Source: Tiamatella sp964451715
Lineage (GTDB): Archaea > Thermoproteota > Thermoprotei_A > Sulfolobales > Acidilobaceae
Reading direction: 5' to 3'
DNA length: 20,460 nt
Assembly: GCA_964451715.1 (NCBI GenBank)
Contig: CAYVIZ010000022.1
Span: forward strand, 1-20,460
Shown here one piece after another: positions 7,978-15,356 of the stretch. Made by a program: the position numbers and the translations under genes. Below the pieces are notes generated by a model, which worked only from the letters and a program-made list of their open reading frames with translations, made no database searches and was not told the origin of the DNA. The stretch's first letter is position 1; each line of letters begins with the position of its first letter.

Positions 7978-9192
7978 TCACACCCCGCTGTGTATCTCGT
8001 CGTATGTGAAGGGTATGTGGGAGGCGGAGACTAGGCGGCGCATCCTCTGCCTGAGTGCCTGTGCAAGCATACCCGCCCTGTGATCGCTCATCTTAACCGT
8101 GAAGGGCTCCGTCACCCCGTGCCTCAGGGTCTCTCCTAGCAGTACGCTCCAAGGTGTGAGGCTGTGCTCTCCTAGTATGCGTAGCGTTCTATGGGTGAAC
8201 TCCAGCCTGTATATCCTGTAGGTGTATACCAGCCTGCTCCAAGGGTTCGGGGGTATGGCTATGTATGTGTAGAGCTTGGAGGCGCCGTACTCGTGGGAGC
8301 GGTACTCCATTATGGGGGTTCTAGCGGCTCCCCTGGGACTGCATCTGCCCGTGGATAACAGCATGTATACCAGTGCCTGGTCGTTGGGGGGCTCGTGGCC
8401 TGCTAGCTTGGAGCCGCATCTTAAGAGTGTTTTCCTAGTGTAGGCTTCAGATGAGACGAGAAGCCTGCTCTGGTCTATTCTTTTAACTATGCCTATAACG
8501 GGTATTCCGTTGTCCTCGTATTTCCTTATGATGCTTATCCTGTCGCTTATCATCGTGTGCCATAGCCCGCCGGGCTCCGGGTTCCCGGTTATCCTGGAGA
8601 CTAGCTGGGGTGTCTGGAAGAGGGGGCCGTCTACGAGCACGACTGGTGTGGCCCTAGTGTTTGCTTCCTCTTCTAGCGCCTTGTGGAGGGGGTCTGAGAG
8701 CAGCCAGTTCTCTGTCCACATCCTGTACTCGTCTGCTATTCTCTCGGGGGAGTAGTTGTAGCCGTAGGGTGAGCCGAGGGGGTTCCGGGTGGTTATACCT
8801 GAGCCCTCTTCCTCTGCCTCCGAGTCGGTTCCTAGTATTATGTATGGGGGCCTTATCCTGGGCTTCACGGGGTAGGTGTAGACTTCCGGGTGGTCGTAGA
8901 GCTCGGGGATACGGGGCGTTGAGAGGCTCCCTGTTACTATGACTATGTTGAAGAAGGGTGTTCTTATTATTCCACTACTAGTGTCGAGGCCTATGGGCGT
9001 GTATCCGCCTTGCCCCGCCGGATCGCCGGCTTCCAGTAGGGGGTTTCTAGCGTCGGGTTCTAGGGGCTTGCTGGGCCCGGGGTCCCTGTCTTCTATTATG
9101 TAGTAGTCTATCGTGGTTTGTAGTGCTGGACGCGGCTTGTTACTCCCTTTTAGTATTTTCTTTATTGTTTCCTGTATTGTTTCTAGCTCCAT
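7978..9192 (-). CDS. nurA: NurA-domain nuclease, partner of HerA
   Basis: The 404-aa protein has the NurA order of motifs: a first catalytic Asp in IGLDTSSGIIRTPFFNIV (D70), a second in VVLVDGPLF (D188), then NGIPVIGIVKRIDQSRLLV (228-246) and a C-terminal MSDHRAGMLAQAL (H371). NurA degrades DNA as a dimer seated on the HerA hexamer. Acidic candidates between the two Asp residues lie around E152-E176. The protein is longer than usual, with a polar, proline-rich N-terminal stretch of about 65 residues before D70. The start is ATG with a strong GGAGGT six bases upstream. It is the first gene of the nurA-herA unit. The domain call is good from motifs; activity is inferred. Confidence 0.8.
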   Translation of the reverse strand: MELETIQETIKKILKGSNKPRPALQTTIDYYIIEDRDPGPSKPLEPDARNPLLEAGDPAGQGGYTPIGLDTSSGIIRTPFFNIVIVTGSLSTPRIPELYDHPEVYTYPVKPRIRPPYIILGTDSEAEEEGSGITTRNPLGSPYGYNYSPERIADEYRMWTENWLLSDPLHKALEEEANTRATPVVLVDGPLFQTPQLVSRITGNPEPGGLWHTMISDRISIIRKYEDNGIPVIGIVKRIDQSRLLVSSEAYTRKTLLRCGSKLAGHEPPNDQALVYMLLSTGRCSPRGAARTPIMEYRSHEYGASKLYTYIAIPPNPWSRLVYTYRIYRLEFTHRTLRILGEHSLTPWSVLLGETLRHGVTEPFTVKMSDHRAGMLAQALRQRMRRLVSASHIPFTYDEIHSGV

Positions 9193-9226
9193 GGGGCTAC
9201 CTCCGGGGACCCCGGGGTGCGTGGAA

Positions 9227-9283
9227 GTATTACCCTGGGTATTACCATTTTTCTATTTATTGTTGGCAGTTAAAAATATAACT
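9227..9283 (-). promoter_or_regulatory. nurA-herA promoter with GGTAATAC repeats
   Basis: Read on the minus strand, TATA candidates are GTTATATTTTTAAC (about 9270-9283) and AATAAATAG (about 9253-9261). Downstream are two direct copies of GGTAATAC (9239-9246 and 9227-9234), 12 bp apart, with TACCC-T-GGGTA (9231-9241) as an inverted repeat between them. The repeats sit at the expected start of transcription, which suggests a repressor site. Confidence 0.4.
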
Positions 9284-9332
9284 TTCATTATTAATAGTTG
9301 TTCAATAAGGTTCACGTTTAAGGCTGTTTGTG

Positions 9333-9342
9333 TTTATATAAA
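9333..9342 (+). promoter_or_regulatory. TATA box upstream of the aminotransferase gene
   Basis: TTTATATAAA is a near-ideal TATA element. It predicts a start near 9368 and a leader of about 190 nt, unusually long for a crenarchaeal gene. A second, weaker element (GTTATATG, about 9558-9565) would instead serve a start at ATG 9619. Confidence 0.45.
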
Positions 9343-9561
9343 TTGAATAGGTAACATTACTTACTTAGACCCCTCACTGGAACTAATAGTAGGAGAAGAG
9401 ACACTATAGGACACACATAGGTAAACCCGATAACAACCACAAAACAGAAACCTCGCTTAAGAAGAGAACACCCAACTCCTTCAAACGACCCCGTTGAAAC
9501 TCCATTTCCTCCTCCATACTCTCGAATAACGACCCCGCATCCAGGTAAGGGAGAGAGTTAT

Positions 9562-10797
9562 ATGCCAGCAACATATAATTCATCCGCAGAGAACGAGTTT
9601 ATCCCGGGGAGCAAAATAATGAACGAGGAACAACACAATGAGAATAATACTACGAGAGAAGAGCGGCGCTTCTCAAGGAAGCTTTACCTATCACCTATAG
9701 AAGCATATACCAATAAACTCAAAGCAAAGCCGAGGCTAGATGGAGCCTCGGGAGCACCCGACATAATACCCGGCGAGCTCATAGCAGAGGCGCATAATGC
9801 TGTGAAGCATAGGAGTGAATGCTATGGGTATCCCGGCGCGGGAGGCCCTGACGAGGCTAGGCAGGCTTACTCCGAGTATGTAAGCAAAATACTGGGGTTC
9901 CCCAAGGTTAAACCGGATGAGGTAATAGCTACTGCTGGAGCACAGCATGCCTTGAAGATGCTCTCACAGCTAACAGTAGAGAACGGCACGCCCGTGCTAG
10001 TAGAGAATCCCGGGTTCATAGAGGGGAGGATGCCCATCGAATACGAGGGAGCGGCGCTGAGCCCTATAAACGTTGACTTCAAGGGGAACGCAGCCGTGCC
10101 AAACGGGGAATACAGGCTCGCATACACGGTTCCTACAGCTCATAACCCTCTAGGGGTAGACTATACCCCCGAGTCGCGCTCCATGCTGGCCAAGCTAGCT
10201 GAGAAGGGGAGCCTAGTAGTAGAGGACGATCCCTATCGGGCCCTACACCCAAACCCGCCGCCCCCCGTGTGGAGGCCCGGGTCGAACGTGGCATACGTGG
10301 GCAGCATGAGTAAGGTACTCGCGCCCGGGATAAGGGCCGGGTTCATAATACCTCCTCCCAGCATGGTGGAGCCCCTCGAACTCCTCTCGCAACACGACTT
10401 CGCCGCCAACAGGGTTGCTGGATGCATTATAGAGTACCTGCTCGACACGGGAGAGCTGGAGGGCCATGTAGAGGTGAAGAGGAGGCTGTACGTTGAGAGA
10501 CTCGGGGAGATGAAGAAGTCTCTAGGGGAAGAGCTGCCTGAGGCTGAGATTAGCGATGCGCGGGGAGGATTCTTCATAACCATAAGAACCGGGTGCGATG
10601 CATACAGGTTGCTGGAGCGCGCCGTGAGTGAGGGGCTCACCTTCGTGCCGGTAAGAGACTTCTATATAGATAACCCTCTAGAAGATGCTGTAAGGGTGAG
10701 TGTTGCAAGGCTGCCGCTTGACAGTATAAGAGAGTATGCGGGAAAGCTGGCTGGAATAATAAGGGAATGCTGGAGAGGAGCCTATGGAGAGCGATAG
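9562..10797 (+). CDS. PLP-dependent aminotransferase, class I/II (MocR/LysN-like)
   Basis: This is a fold-type I aminotransferase. The PLP lysine is K251 in GSMSKVLAPGIRAGF; HNPLG (N195), EDDPYRA (D222/D223, Y225) and a late substrate-binding Arg in VRVSVARLP complete the site, and YGYPGAGG is at 88-95. It resembles 2-aminoadipate/multisubstrate aminotransferases, but the amino-acid substrate cannot be fixed from sequence. ATG 9562 has GGGAG 8 nt upstream. ATG 9619 (residue 20) has GGGGAG 7 nt upstream and is a serious alternative, because the first 35 or so residues are polar, Asn/Glu-rich and not family-like. The stop TAG ends exactly where a 100-N gap begins, so its downstream neighbour is unknown. 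Confidence 0.88.
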   Translation: MPATYNSSAENEFIPGSKIMNEEQHNENNTTREERRFSRKLYLSPIEAYTNKLKAKPRLDGASGAPDIIPGELIAEAHNAVKHRSECYGYPGAGGPDEARQAYSEYVSKILGFPKVKPDEVIATAGAQHALKMLSQLTVENGTPVLVENPGFIEGRMPIEYEGAALSPINVDFKGNAAVPNGEYRLAYTVPTAHNPLGVDYTPESRSMLAKLAEKGSLVVEDDPYRALHPNPPPPVWRPGSNVAYVGSMSKVLAPGIRAGFIIPPPSMVEPLELLSQHDFAANRVAGCIIEYLLDTGELEGHVEVKRRLYVERLGEMKKSLGEELPEAEISDARGGFFITIRTGCDAYRLLERAVSEGLTFVPVRDFYIDNPLEDAVRVSVARLPLDSIREYAGKLAGIIRECWRGAYGER

Positions 10798-10897
10798 NNN
10801 NNNNNNNNNNNNNNNNNNNNNNNNNNNNNNNNNNNNNNNNNNNNNNNNNNNNNNNNNNNNNNNNNNNNNNNNNNNNNNNNNNNNNNNNNNNNNNNNN
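10798..10897. other. Assembly gap (100 N)
   Basis: Exactly 100 N, the conventional length for a scaffold join of unknown size. It separates two convergent genes, so an unknown amount of DNA may be missing. Confidence 0.97.
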
Positions 10898-10906
10898 ATA
10901 TGATGC

Positions 10907-12040
10907 CTAGTCCTCCTTGTTCCAGTTGATGAAGTAGCCGTTCTCGTATACTAGGTCTCCGTCAGCGTAGACGCGGGCGTTCCACATGCTCTTAACCATG
11001 TCCCAGTGTATGGCGCTCCTGTTGGTGGAGCCTGTCTCGGGGTAGCCGTTTCCTAGGGCCATGTGTATGGTGCCTCCTATCTTCTCGTCGAAGAGTATCT
11101 CCTTCGTCTGCCTTTGTACATCATAGTTTAGCCCGAAGGCCAGCTCGCCTAGGCGCTTTGCCCCATCATCCAGGTTCACCATGCGTTCCAGGAAGTCTCC
11201 TCCCTTGGTGGCGGAGTACTCGCTGAGAACACCGTTTCTGAAGCATAGTCTTACACCTTCAACCTCTATGCCGCTGTATACTTGGGGCATGTCGAACTCC
11301 ACGCAGCCGTCGACTCCGTCCTCGTGGGGCCCCGTGAAGACCTCGCCGCCCGGCATGTTCTCGTGGCCGTCGTCGCTTATCCACTTTCTCCCGGAAACCT
11401 TTACTGTCAGGCTTATTCCTGGACCCTCGAACCTGAGCTCGTCTGCCTTGGAGAGTATATCATTCACCACCTTCTCCTGCCTACGGGCCTGGTCCATCCA
11501 AGCCGCGACCGGGTCTTCGTAGTGTAGTTTAACCGCCTTGTATACGAACTCCTCGAACTCTAGGGGCCTCATACTGGCCTCTTGGGACATTGCAAGCGTG
11601 GGATAGGGGGCGATGGTCCACTTCTTCTCGCCGCGAGCCGCCTTCTCGAGGAACTCCTGGAAGAGTGGAGCTATCGCCTGCCGGGCTACCGCTATCTTGG
11701 AGGGGTCTATGCCTATCAGCGGCTTGGTGTGTATTGTAGATAATATGCTTATGGACGCGTCGTATTCCTCGTATAGCGTTCTGAGGAGGGGGGTGACGTG
11801 CCTCAGTTGGTCCTCGTTTGCCTCCAGGTAGAATATCTCGGAGAGGAGCTCGTCTCTTAGGAGAGGGGTGGGATATGCTCCGCTCCTCAGGACCTGCCTG
11901 TATATCTCCCTGACTAGCGGTGCTGCCGTTGTCTCAGAGGATACAAGTACCTCCATGCCCTTCTCTACTCCTATGCTATAGTCTACTAGTAGCTTAGCGT
12001 ATCTGTCAAGGGATGAGATGAACCTTGCTGTAGGATACAC
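10907..12040 (-). CDS. M29-family aminopeptidase (AmpS/AmpT type)
   Basis: The 377-aa protein matches the thermophilic M29 metallo-aminopeptidases, which remove N-terminal residues from peptides in the cytosol using two metal ions. Visible ligands in family order are E233 (MPGGEVFTGP), E319 (LFDEKIGG), H326 (IHMALG), H345 and D347 (SAIHWDMV); Y333 in NGYPETG lies near the expected active-site Tyr. Length is close to the usual 370-410. The start is GTG 12040, the first possible start after an in-frame upstream TAG, with GGAGGT 11 nt before it. A TATA candidate near 12096-12106 on the minus strand lies in the spacer shared with the small membrane protein. It probably helps recycle peptides. Confidence 0.9.
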   Translation of the reverse strand: MYPTARFISSLDRYAKLLVDYSIGVEKGMEVLVSSETTAAPLVREIYRQVLRSGAYPTPLLRDELLSEIFYLEANEDQLRHVTPLLRTLYEEYDASISILSTIHTKPLIGIDPSKIAVARQAIAPLFQEFLEKAARGEKKWTIAPYPTLAMSQEASMRPLEFEEFVYKAVKLHYEDPVAAWMDQARRQEKVVNDILSKADELRFEGPGISLTVKVSGRKWISDDGHENMPGGEVFTGPHEDGVDGCVEFDMPQVYSGIEVEGVRLCFRNGVLSEYSATKGGDFLERMVNLDDGAKRLGELAFGLNYDVQRQTKEILFDEKIGGTIHMALGNGYPETGSTNRSAIHWDMVKSMWNARVYADGDLVYENGYFINWNKED

Positions 12041-12080
12041 TTCTCGTCTACCTCCACGTGTAGAGGAGGGTTTCTCTAGA

Positions 12081-12106
12081 TTTAATATTTGATATCTATA
12101 TAATCA
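12081..12106. promoter_or_regulatory. Shared AT-rich divergent promoter
   Basis: TTTAATATTTGATATC followed by TATATAATC forms the AT-rich core between the M29 peptidase (minus) and the small membrane protein (plus). Either strand offers a TATA-like element about 25-35 bp from a plausible start of transcription. Confidence 0.4.
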
Positions 12107-12121
12107 GAGGAGTCTGGTGCA

Positions 12122-12364
12122 GTGACTGTGGACCCGGTGATAGTAGGGGCTGCCGGTATGCTGTTCATAGTAGCTGGATGGATATCAAGCTATGGCCAGA
12201 GGCCCCCTCTCAGGCTGAGCCTCCTCTACACAGTGGGGAGCCTCCTACTCCTATTATACAGCATCATGAGAGGGGACCCCGTGTTCACCCTGTTAAACCT
12301 ATTAGCCACAGTTTCATCCTCCTATCATGCCTTTATAGGGTTAATGGAGAGGAGGCACCCATAA
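12122..12364 (+). CDS. Small three-helix membrane protein, function unknown
   Basis: The 80-aa hydrophobic product has three predicted membrane helices: about 5-21 (PVIVGAAGMLFIVAGWI), 30-48 (LRLSLLYTVGSLLLLLYSI) and 53-73 (PVFTLLNLLATVSSSYHAF), with a basic C terminus MERRHP. The LYTVGSLLLLLYSI-GDPVFTLLN pattern recalls small YgjV/lipid-A-N-like inner-membrane proteins, but I do not assign a function. The GTG start has AGAGGAG 9 nt upstream; GTG 12128 is an alternative. A coherent hydrophobic pattern and Shine-Dalgarno favour a real gene. It diverges from the M29 peptidase and converges on vapC-2. Confidence 0.72.
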   Translation: MTVDPVIVGAAGMLFIVAGWISSYGQRPPLRLSLLYTVGSLLLLLYSIMRGDPVFTLLNLLATVSSSYHAFIGLMERRHP

Positions 12365-12475
12365 AACTGGATATATAACTGGTTCACGTATAACTCCATG
12401 TATACGGGATGAGGAGACGACGGTCGAGGGAGCCCCCCTGGTGGGCGGTGAACGGCATTCTCCTAACTGACTACT

Positions 12476-12495
12476 CTTCCCGGATGACCGGGAGG
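12476..12495. terminator. Hairpin directly after the vapC-2 stop
   Basis: CTTCCCGG-ATGA-CCGGGAGG forms an 8-bp stem (one G-U pair) with a 4-nt loop, starting immediately after the vapC-2 stop on the minus strand. It has no strong U tract, so it may stabilise the mRNA 3' end rather than terminate transcription. It could also end a plus-strand transcript. Confidence 0.35.
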
Positions 12496-12936
12496 CTAAG
12501 TCTTTAGTAGATCGTTTAGGGATAGGGCTTCTACTCCACCGCCTAGGATAGTCTTTACTAGAGACGCGTTTCTCTTTATCCTGGACAGGAGCTTCCTGTC
12601 ATCGGTAACTAGGACTGCTGAATTGTCACGGGCTGCTGTTATATACGATGCATCATAGAATGTCACGCCTAGCCTACCAGCCAGCTCTAGTGTGAGAGTC
12701 TGCGAGGAGGGATTTACCGTTTTCATCCTCTTGTAGATAAGGCTGAAGTATTCTATGAGCCTAGTGGCCTCCGCTAGGGTTATCCTTTCATGAAGCACAG
12801 CCTCCTTCCATATGGCGTTACCTACCTCGTATGGGGTGAGGCTTGTTATGTAGTTTCCCTCTAGATAATTGAGGGAGCCGGGTCCCTCCAGCCTGACAAG
12901 GTTGACCAGTGCAGAAGCGTCGAATAGAGTCTTCAT
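12496..12936 (-). CDS. vapC: PIN-domain ribonuclease toxin VapC (copy 2)
   Basis: The 146-aa PIN protein has the acidic set D6 (LFDASAL), E37 (LTPYEVGNAIWKE), D95 (TFYDASYITAA) and D112/D113 (VTDDRKL), so it should be an active RNase toxin. It is paralogous to VapC copy 1 (shared YEVGNxIWKE, TFYDAxY and LVTxDRxL blocks), but with a different C terminus (about 116-146). Its ATG overlaps the antitoxin TAA by one base (TAATG), a classic toxin-antitoxin coupling. Confidence 0.92.
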   Translation of the reverse strand: MKTLFDASALVNLVRLEGPGSLNYLEGNYITSLTPYEVGNAIWKEAVLHERITLAEATRLIEYFSLIYKRMKTVNPSSQTLTLELAGRLGVTFYDASYITAARDNSAVLVTDDRKLLSRIKRNASLVKTILGGGVEALSLNDLLKT

Positions 12937-13178
12937 TACTGTTTCTCCTCTCGTGTCTTCCTGATAGTCTCCACTATCTCCTCTCGTGGTATCTTTACTA
13001 GGATCTCCTGCATTGCCGCAAGTTTCTCCCGCGCCTCCTCCTCTTCCCTTCTCTTAACCTCTTCCTCTAGGGCTCTCCGGATAACCTCGCTTATCCTTAC
13101 ATTGTATTGTTTGAGCTTTTCATAGAATTCCCTCTTAACCTTTGCTGATACCGTCACGTAACTCAAATCCGCCACCAT
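12936..13178 (-). CDS. vapB: VapB-type antitoxin (copy 2)
   Basis: The 80-aa antitoxin has an N-terminal strand (YVTVSAKVKREF) and helix (NVRISEVIRRALEEEV) typical of ribbon-helix-helix DNA binding, then a highly charged coiled helix (KRREEEEAREKLAAMQ) and a toxin-binding tail (PREEIVETIRKTREEKQ). The ATG at 13178 lies about 26 bp downstream of the TATA-like ATTATATAC, so the transcript is probably leaderless. It overlaps vapC-2 by one base. The 25-bp palindrome immediately upstream is its likely binding site. Confidence 0.88.
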   Translation of the reverse strand: MVADLSYVTVSAKVKREFYEKLKQYNVRISEVIRRALEEEVKRREEEEAREKLAAMQEILVKIPREEIVETIRKTREEKQ

Positions 13179-13180
13179 TC

Positions 13181-13205
13181 ATATACTACATACTATGTAG
13201 TATAT
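13181..13205. promoter_or_regulatory. Perfect 25-bp palindrome in the vapBC-2 promoter (operator)
   Basis: Two 12-bp arms, ATATACTACATA and TATGTAGTATAT, are perfect reverse complements around a single central C. The site begins 3 bp upstream of the vapB-2 ATG and overlaps the TATA element (AATTATATAC on the minus strand), so a bound protein would block TBP. VapB or the VapBC complex is the obvious candidate ligand. Confidence 0.7.
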
Positions 13206-13305
13206 AATTTATTCCTACTATTCTATTACTACACTAGAATCCTTGAAACAAAGGATAAAAACATGAAACCCGGCTAGAAGGAAGGACACTAAAGAGTATT
13301 GAATC

Positions 13306-13325
13306 GATAATAAAAAGAGGGGGGA
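13306..13325 (-). terminator. U-rich terminator of the HAD/ECH fusion gene
   Basis: On the minus strand the stop codon is followed by ATCCCCCC and then TCTTTTTATTATC (13306-13318). A C-run followed by a T-rich tract without a hairpin fits archaeal factor-independent termination. The motif is a two-T-longer version of the one after TYW1 and the M20 peptidase. Confidence 0.55.
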
Positions 13326-13326
13326 T

Positions 13327-15345
13327 TTACTGGCCTTTGAACTTGGGCTTCCTCTTTTCTAGGAAGGCGCTTACACCCTCTACCACGTCGTCGGTGCTGA
13401 AGAGTAGGCCGAATAGGCTTGCCTCGTATGCTAGGCCCACCCATAGAGGAGCCTCGGCGCCGAAGTTGATGGCGTACTTGGCTGCCAGCAGTGCCAGCGG
13501 CGGCTTCTCGGCGAGCTTCAACGCTAGGGCCCTAGCCTCCTGCTCGAGCTGCTCAGGGGGCACGACCTTGTCTACCAGCCCTAGCCTCAGCGCTTCCTTG
13601 GCGTCTATCATGTCTCCCGTGAAGATTATCTCCTTGGCCTTGCTTTTAACGGCTAGCCTGGGCATCCTCTGTGTCCCGCCGCCTCCGGGTATGAAGCCCA
13701 GGTTTATCTCCGGCTGGCCTATCATTACTCCCTCAGCGGCTATCCTTATGTCTCCACTCATAGCTATCTCCATGCCGCCTCCCAGCGTGTAGCCGTTGAG
13801 GGCCACTATTATCGGCTTGGTGTAGTACTCCATCTTCAGGGTTATCTCATGGAACTTCTTACTGAAGAGTGCTGCCTTGAATGGTGTGAGCCCCATGAAC
13901 GCGGTGACGTCGGCGCCTGCCGAGAACGCTCTACCGGTACCGGTTAATACTACGACTCTTATCCTGTCATCCTCCTCCAGCTCGTCGAGGGTCTCGTAGA
14001 GCTCCTTCAGCAGCTCGGGGCTGAGAGCGTTAAGCTTCTTCGGTCTATTTAGTACTATCCACGCTATTGGCTCCTCTATCCTTATGAGGAGCGTGTTCTT
14101 ATGCCTCTCCTCCACCTCCCTGTACTCGTAGAATCCCTTGCCGGTTTTCCTACCTAGCCTGCCCTCCTCTACCATCTTGAGTAGCAGGGGCTGGGGCTCG
14201 TATTCCTCGAAGCCCGTCTCCTCCTTCAGCTTCTTCAATGCCTCCACGATCTTGTCTATACCGTACTCGTCGGCGTACTCGAATACTCCCTTGGGCCAGC
14301 CGAGGCCCAGCTTTACGGCCTTGTCAATATCCTCCCTGGTGGCCACATCGTTCTCAAGCAGCCACGCGGCCTCGTTGACCGCTGGGGCTATCAGTGTTAC
14401 CGGGTCTACCTTGTCGGCCTTCTCCTTGGGTATGTCTGGCCTAGCATACTTGCCGGGTGCCGGGTACGTGTAGAAGCCTTTACCGCTCTTCATACCATAC
14501 TCCTGGGCGTCGAACTTCTCCTTGAACAAGGGGCAGGGGTTCATCTTGAATCCTCTACTAGTTATAGCCGTGTTCACATAGTAGAACACGTCGACTCCAC
14601 TGTAGTCGGCCAGCTCGAAGGCGCCCATTGGGAAGCCTAGCTTGTACCTTACAGCCGCGTCCACCTCTACTATGTCCGCCTTACCCAGCTTTACGAGCCA
14701 GCAGGCGTTGTTGAGGAACCTGGCGAGTATCCTGTTAACGATGAAGCCGGGAACGTCCTTCTTAACCACAACAGGCTGCTTGCCGAAGTCCTTGGCCAGC
14801 TGGTATGTAGTCTGCACGGTTTCATCGCTTGTCTTGTCGCCTTTTATTATCTCGACCAAAGGCATCAGCGGCGGAGGGTTGAAGAAGTGCATACCCACGA
14901 CCTTCTCAGGCCTCTTGGTGGCGCTGGCTATCTCGGTTATCGGAAGGCTGCTGGTGTTGGAGGCTAGCACAGCGTGCTCAGGCATGTGCTCGTCGGCGAA
15001 GGCGAAGAGCTTCTGCTTCAACTCTATACGCTCGACTATAGCCTCTATCATAAAGTCACTATCCTTCAACGCCTCGGCGAACTCCTGGGTATACTCTCCC
15101 TTGTCGTCTAGGTTGACTACCGGCTTTATCCTTGACATAACAGTCTCGACCGGGTCCCTCAGCATCCCCTTCTCGTAGAGCTTCTTGAGGCTCCACTCTA
15201 TCTTCTGGAGCGCATTGTCTAGTATCTCCTTCTTAATATCGGCCAAGTAGACGGTGAAGCCCGCTATGGCGGCTACCTCCGCTATGCCGTGGCCCATGGT
15301 CCCGGCTCCGACGACTGTTATCTTCTTAATGTTGCCTGAAGACAT
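13327..15345 (-). CDS. Fused 3-hydroxyacyl-CoA dehydrogenase / enoyl-CoA hydratase
   Basis: The N-terminal half (about 1-410) is a hydroxyacyl-CoA dehydrogenase: NAD loop GAGTMGHG, NTSS, catalytic H in VGMHFFNP, VEII and PGFIVNRI. A second dehydrogenase C-terminal domain holds GLGWPKGVFEY and GRKTGKGFYEY. The C-terminal part (about 420-670) is a crotonase with SAGADVTAF and both catalytic glutamates, in GGGMEIAM and GQPEINLGFIPGG. This architecture matches the bifunctional crotonyl-CoA hydratase/(S)-3-hydroxybutyryl-CoA dehydrogenase of crenarchaeal 4-hydroxybutyrate cycles; beta-oxidation is the alternative. The frame opens at GTG 15354, but AAGGTGAT (Shine-Dalgarno) lies 4 nt before ATG 15345, which I use (672 aa). 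No other pathway gene is adjacent. Confidence 0.92.
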   Translation of the reverse strand: MSSGNIKKITVVGAGTMGHGIAEVAAIAGFTVYLADIKKEILDNALQKIEWSLKKLYEKGMLRDPVETVMSRIKPVVNLDDKGEYTQEFAEALKDSDFMIEAIVERIELKQKLFAFADEHMPEHAVLASNTSSLPITEIASATKRPEKVVGMHFFNPPPLMPLVEIIKGDKTSDETVQTTYQLAKDFGKQPVVVKKDVPGFIVNRILARFLNNACWLVKLGKADIVEVDAAVRYKLGFPMGAFELADYSGVDVFYYVNTAITSRGFKMNPCPLFKEKFDAQEYGMKSGKGFYTYPAPGKYARPDIPKEKADKVDPVTLIAPAVNEAAWLLENDVATREDIDKAVKLGLGWPKGVFEYADEYGIDKIVEALKKLKEETGFEEYEPQPLLLKMVEEGRLGRKTGKGFYEYREVEERHKNTLLIRIEEPIAWIVLNRPKKLNALSPELLKELYETLDELEEDDRIRVVVLTGTGRAFSAGADVTAFMGLTPFKAALFSKKFHEITLKMEYYTKPIIVALNGYTLGGGMEIAMSGDIRIAAEGVMIGQPEINLGFIPGGGGTQRMPRLAVKSKAKEIIFTGDMIDAKEALRLGLVDKVVPPEQLEQEARALALKLAEKPPLALLAAKYAINFGAEAPLWVGLAYEASLFGLLFSTDDVVEGVSAFLEKRKPKFKGQ

Positions 15346-15356
15346 GTCCATCACCT

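Larger units (their letters stand above)
9193..9561. other. Divergent intergenic region, no gene recognised
   Basis: This 369-bp spacer holds the promoters of nurA-herA (minus) and the aminotransferase (plus). The half next to nurA is T-rich. The half next to the aminotransferase is A/C-rich and unlike the coding DNA around it. AACGACCCCG occurs twice as a direct repeat (9484-9493 and 9528-9537). A 37-codon minus-strand frame (9404-9517) is present but has no recognisable product, and I do not call it. No tRNA-like cloverleaf or CRISPR-like repeat is visible. Confidence 0.7.

Noticed and set aside
9404..9517. 37-codon minus-strand frame in the nurA/aminotransferase spacer
   Set aside because: No Shine-Dalgarno, no recognisable domain, and a length expected by chance.
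12409..12470. Possible C/D box sRNA (ATGAGGA ... GTGAACG ... CTGA)
   Set aside because: The C box is degenerate, the C-D' interval is too long, and the flanks do not form the expected terminal stem.
14642..15178. 178-aa plus-strand frame inside the HAD/ECH fusion gene
   Set aside because: Antisense to a gene with complete catalytic motifs; no promoter, Shine-Dalgarno or domain.
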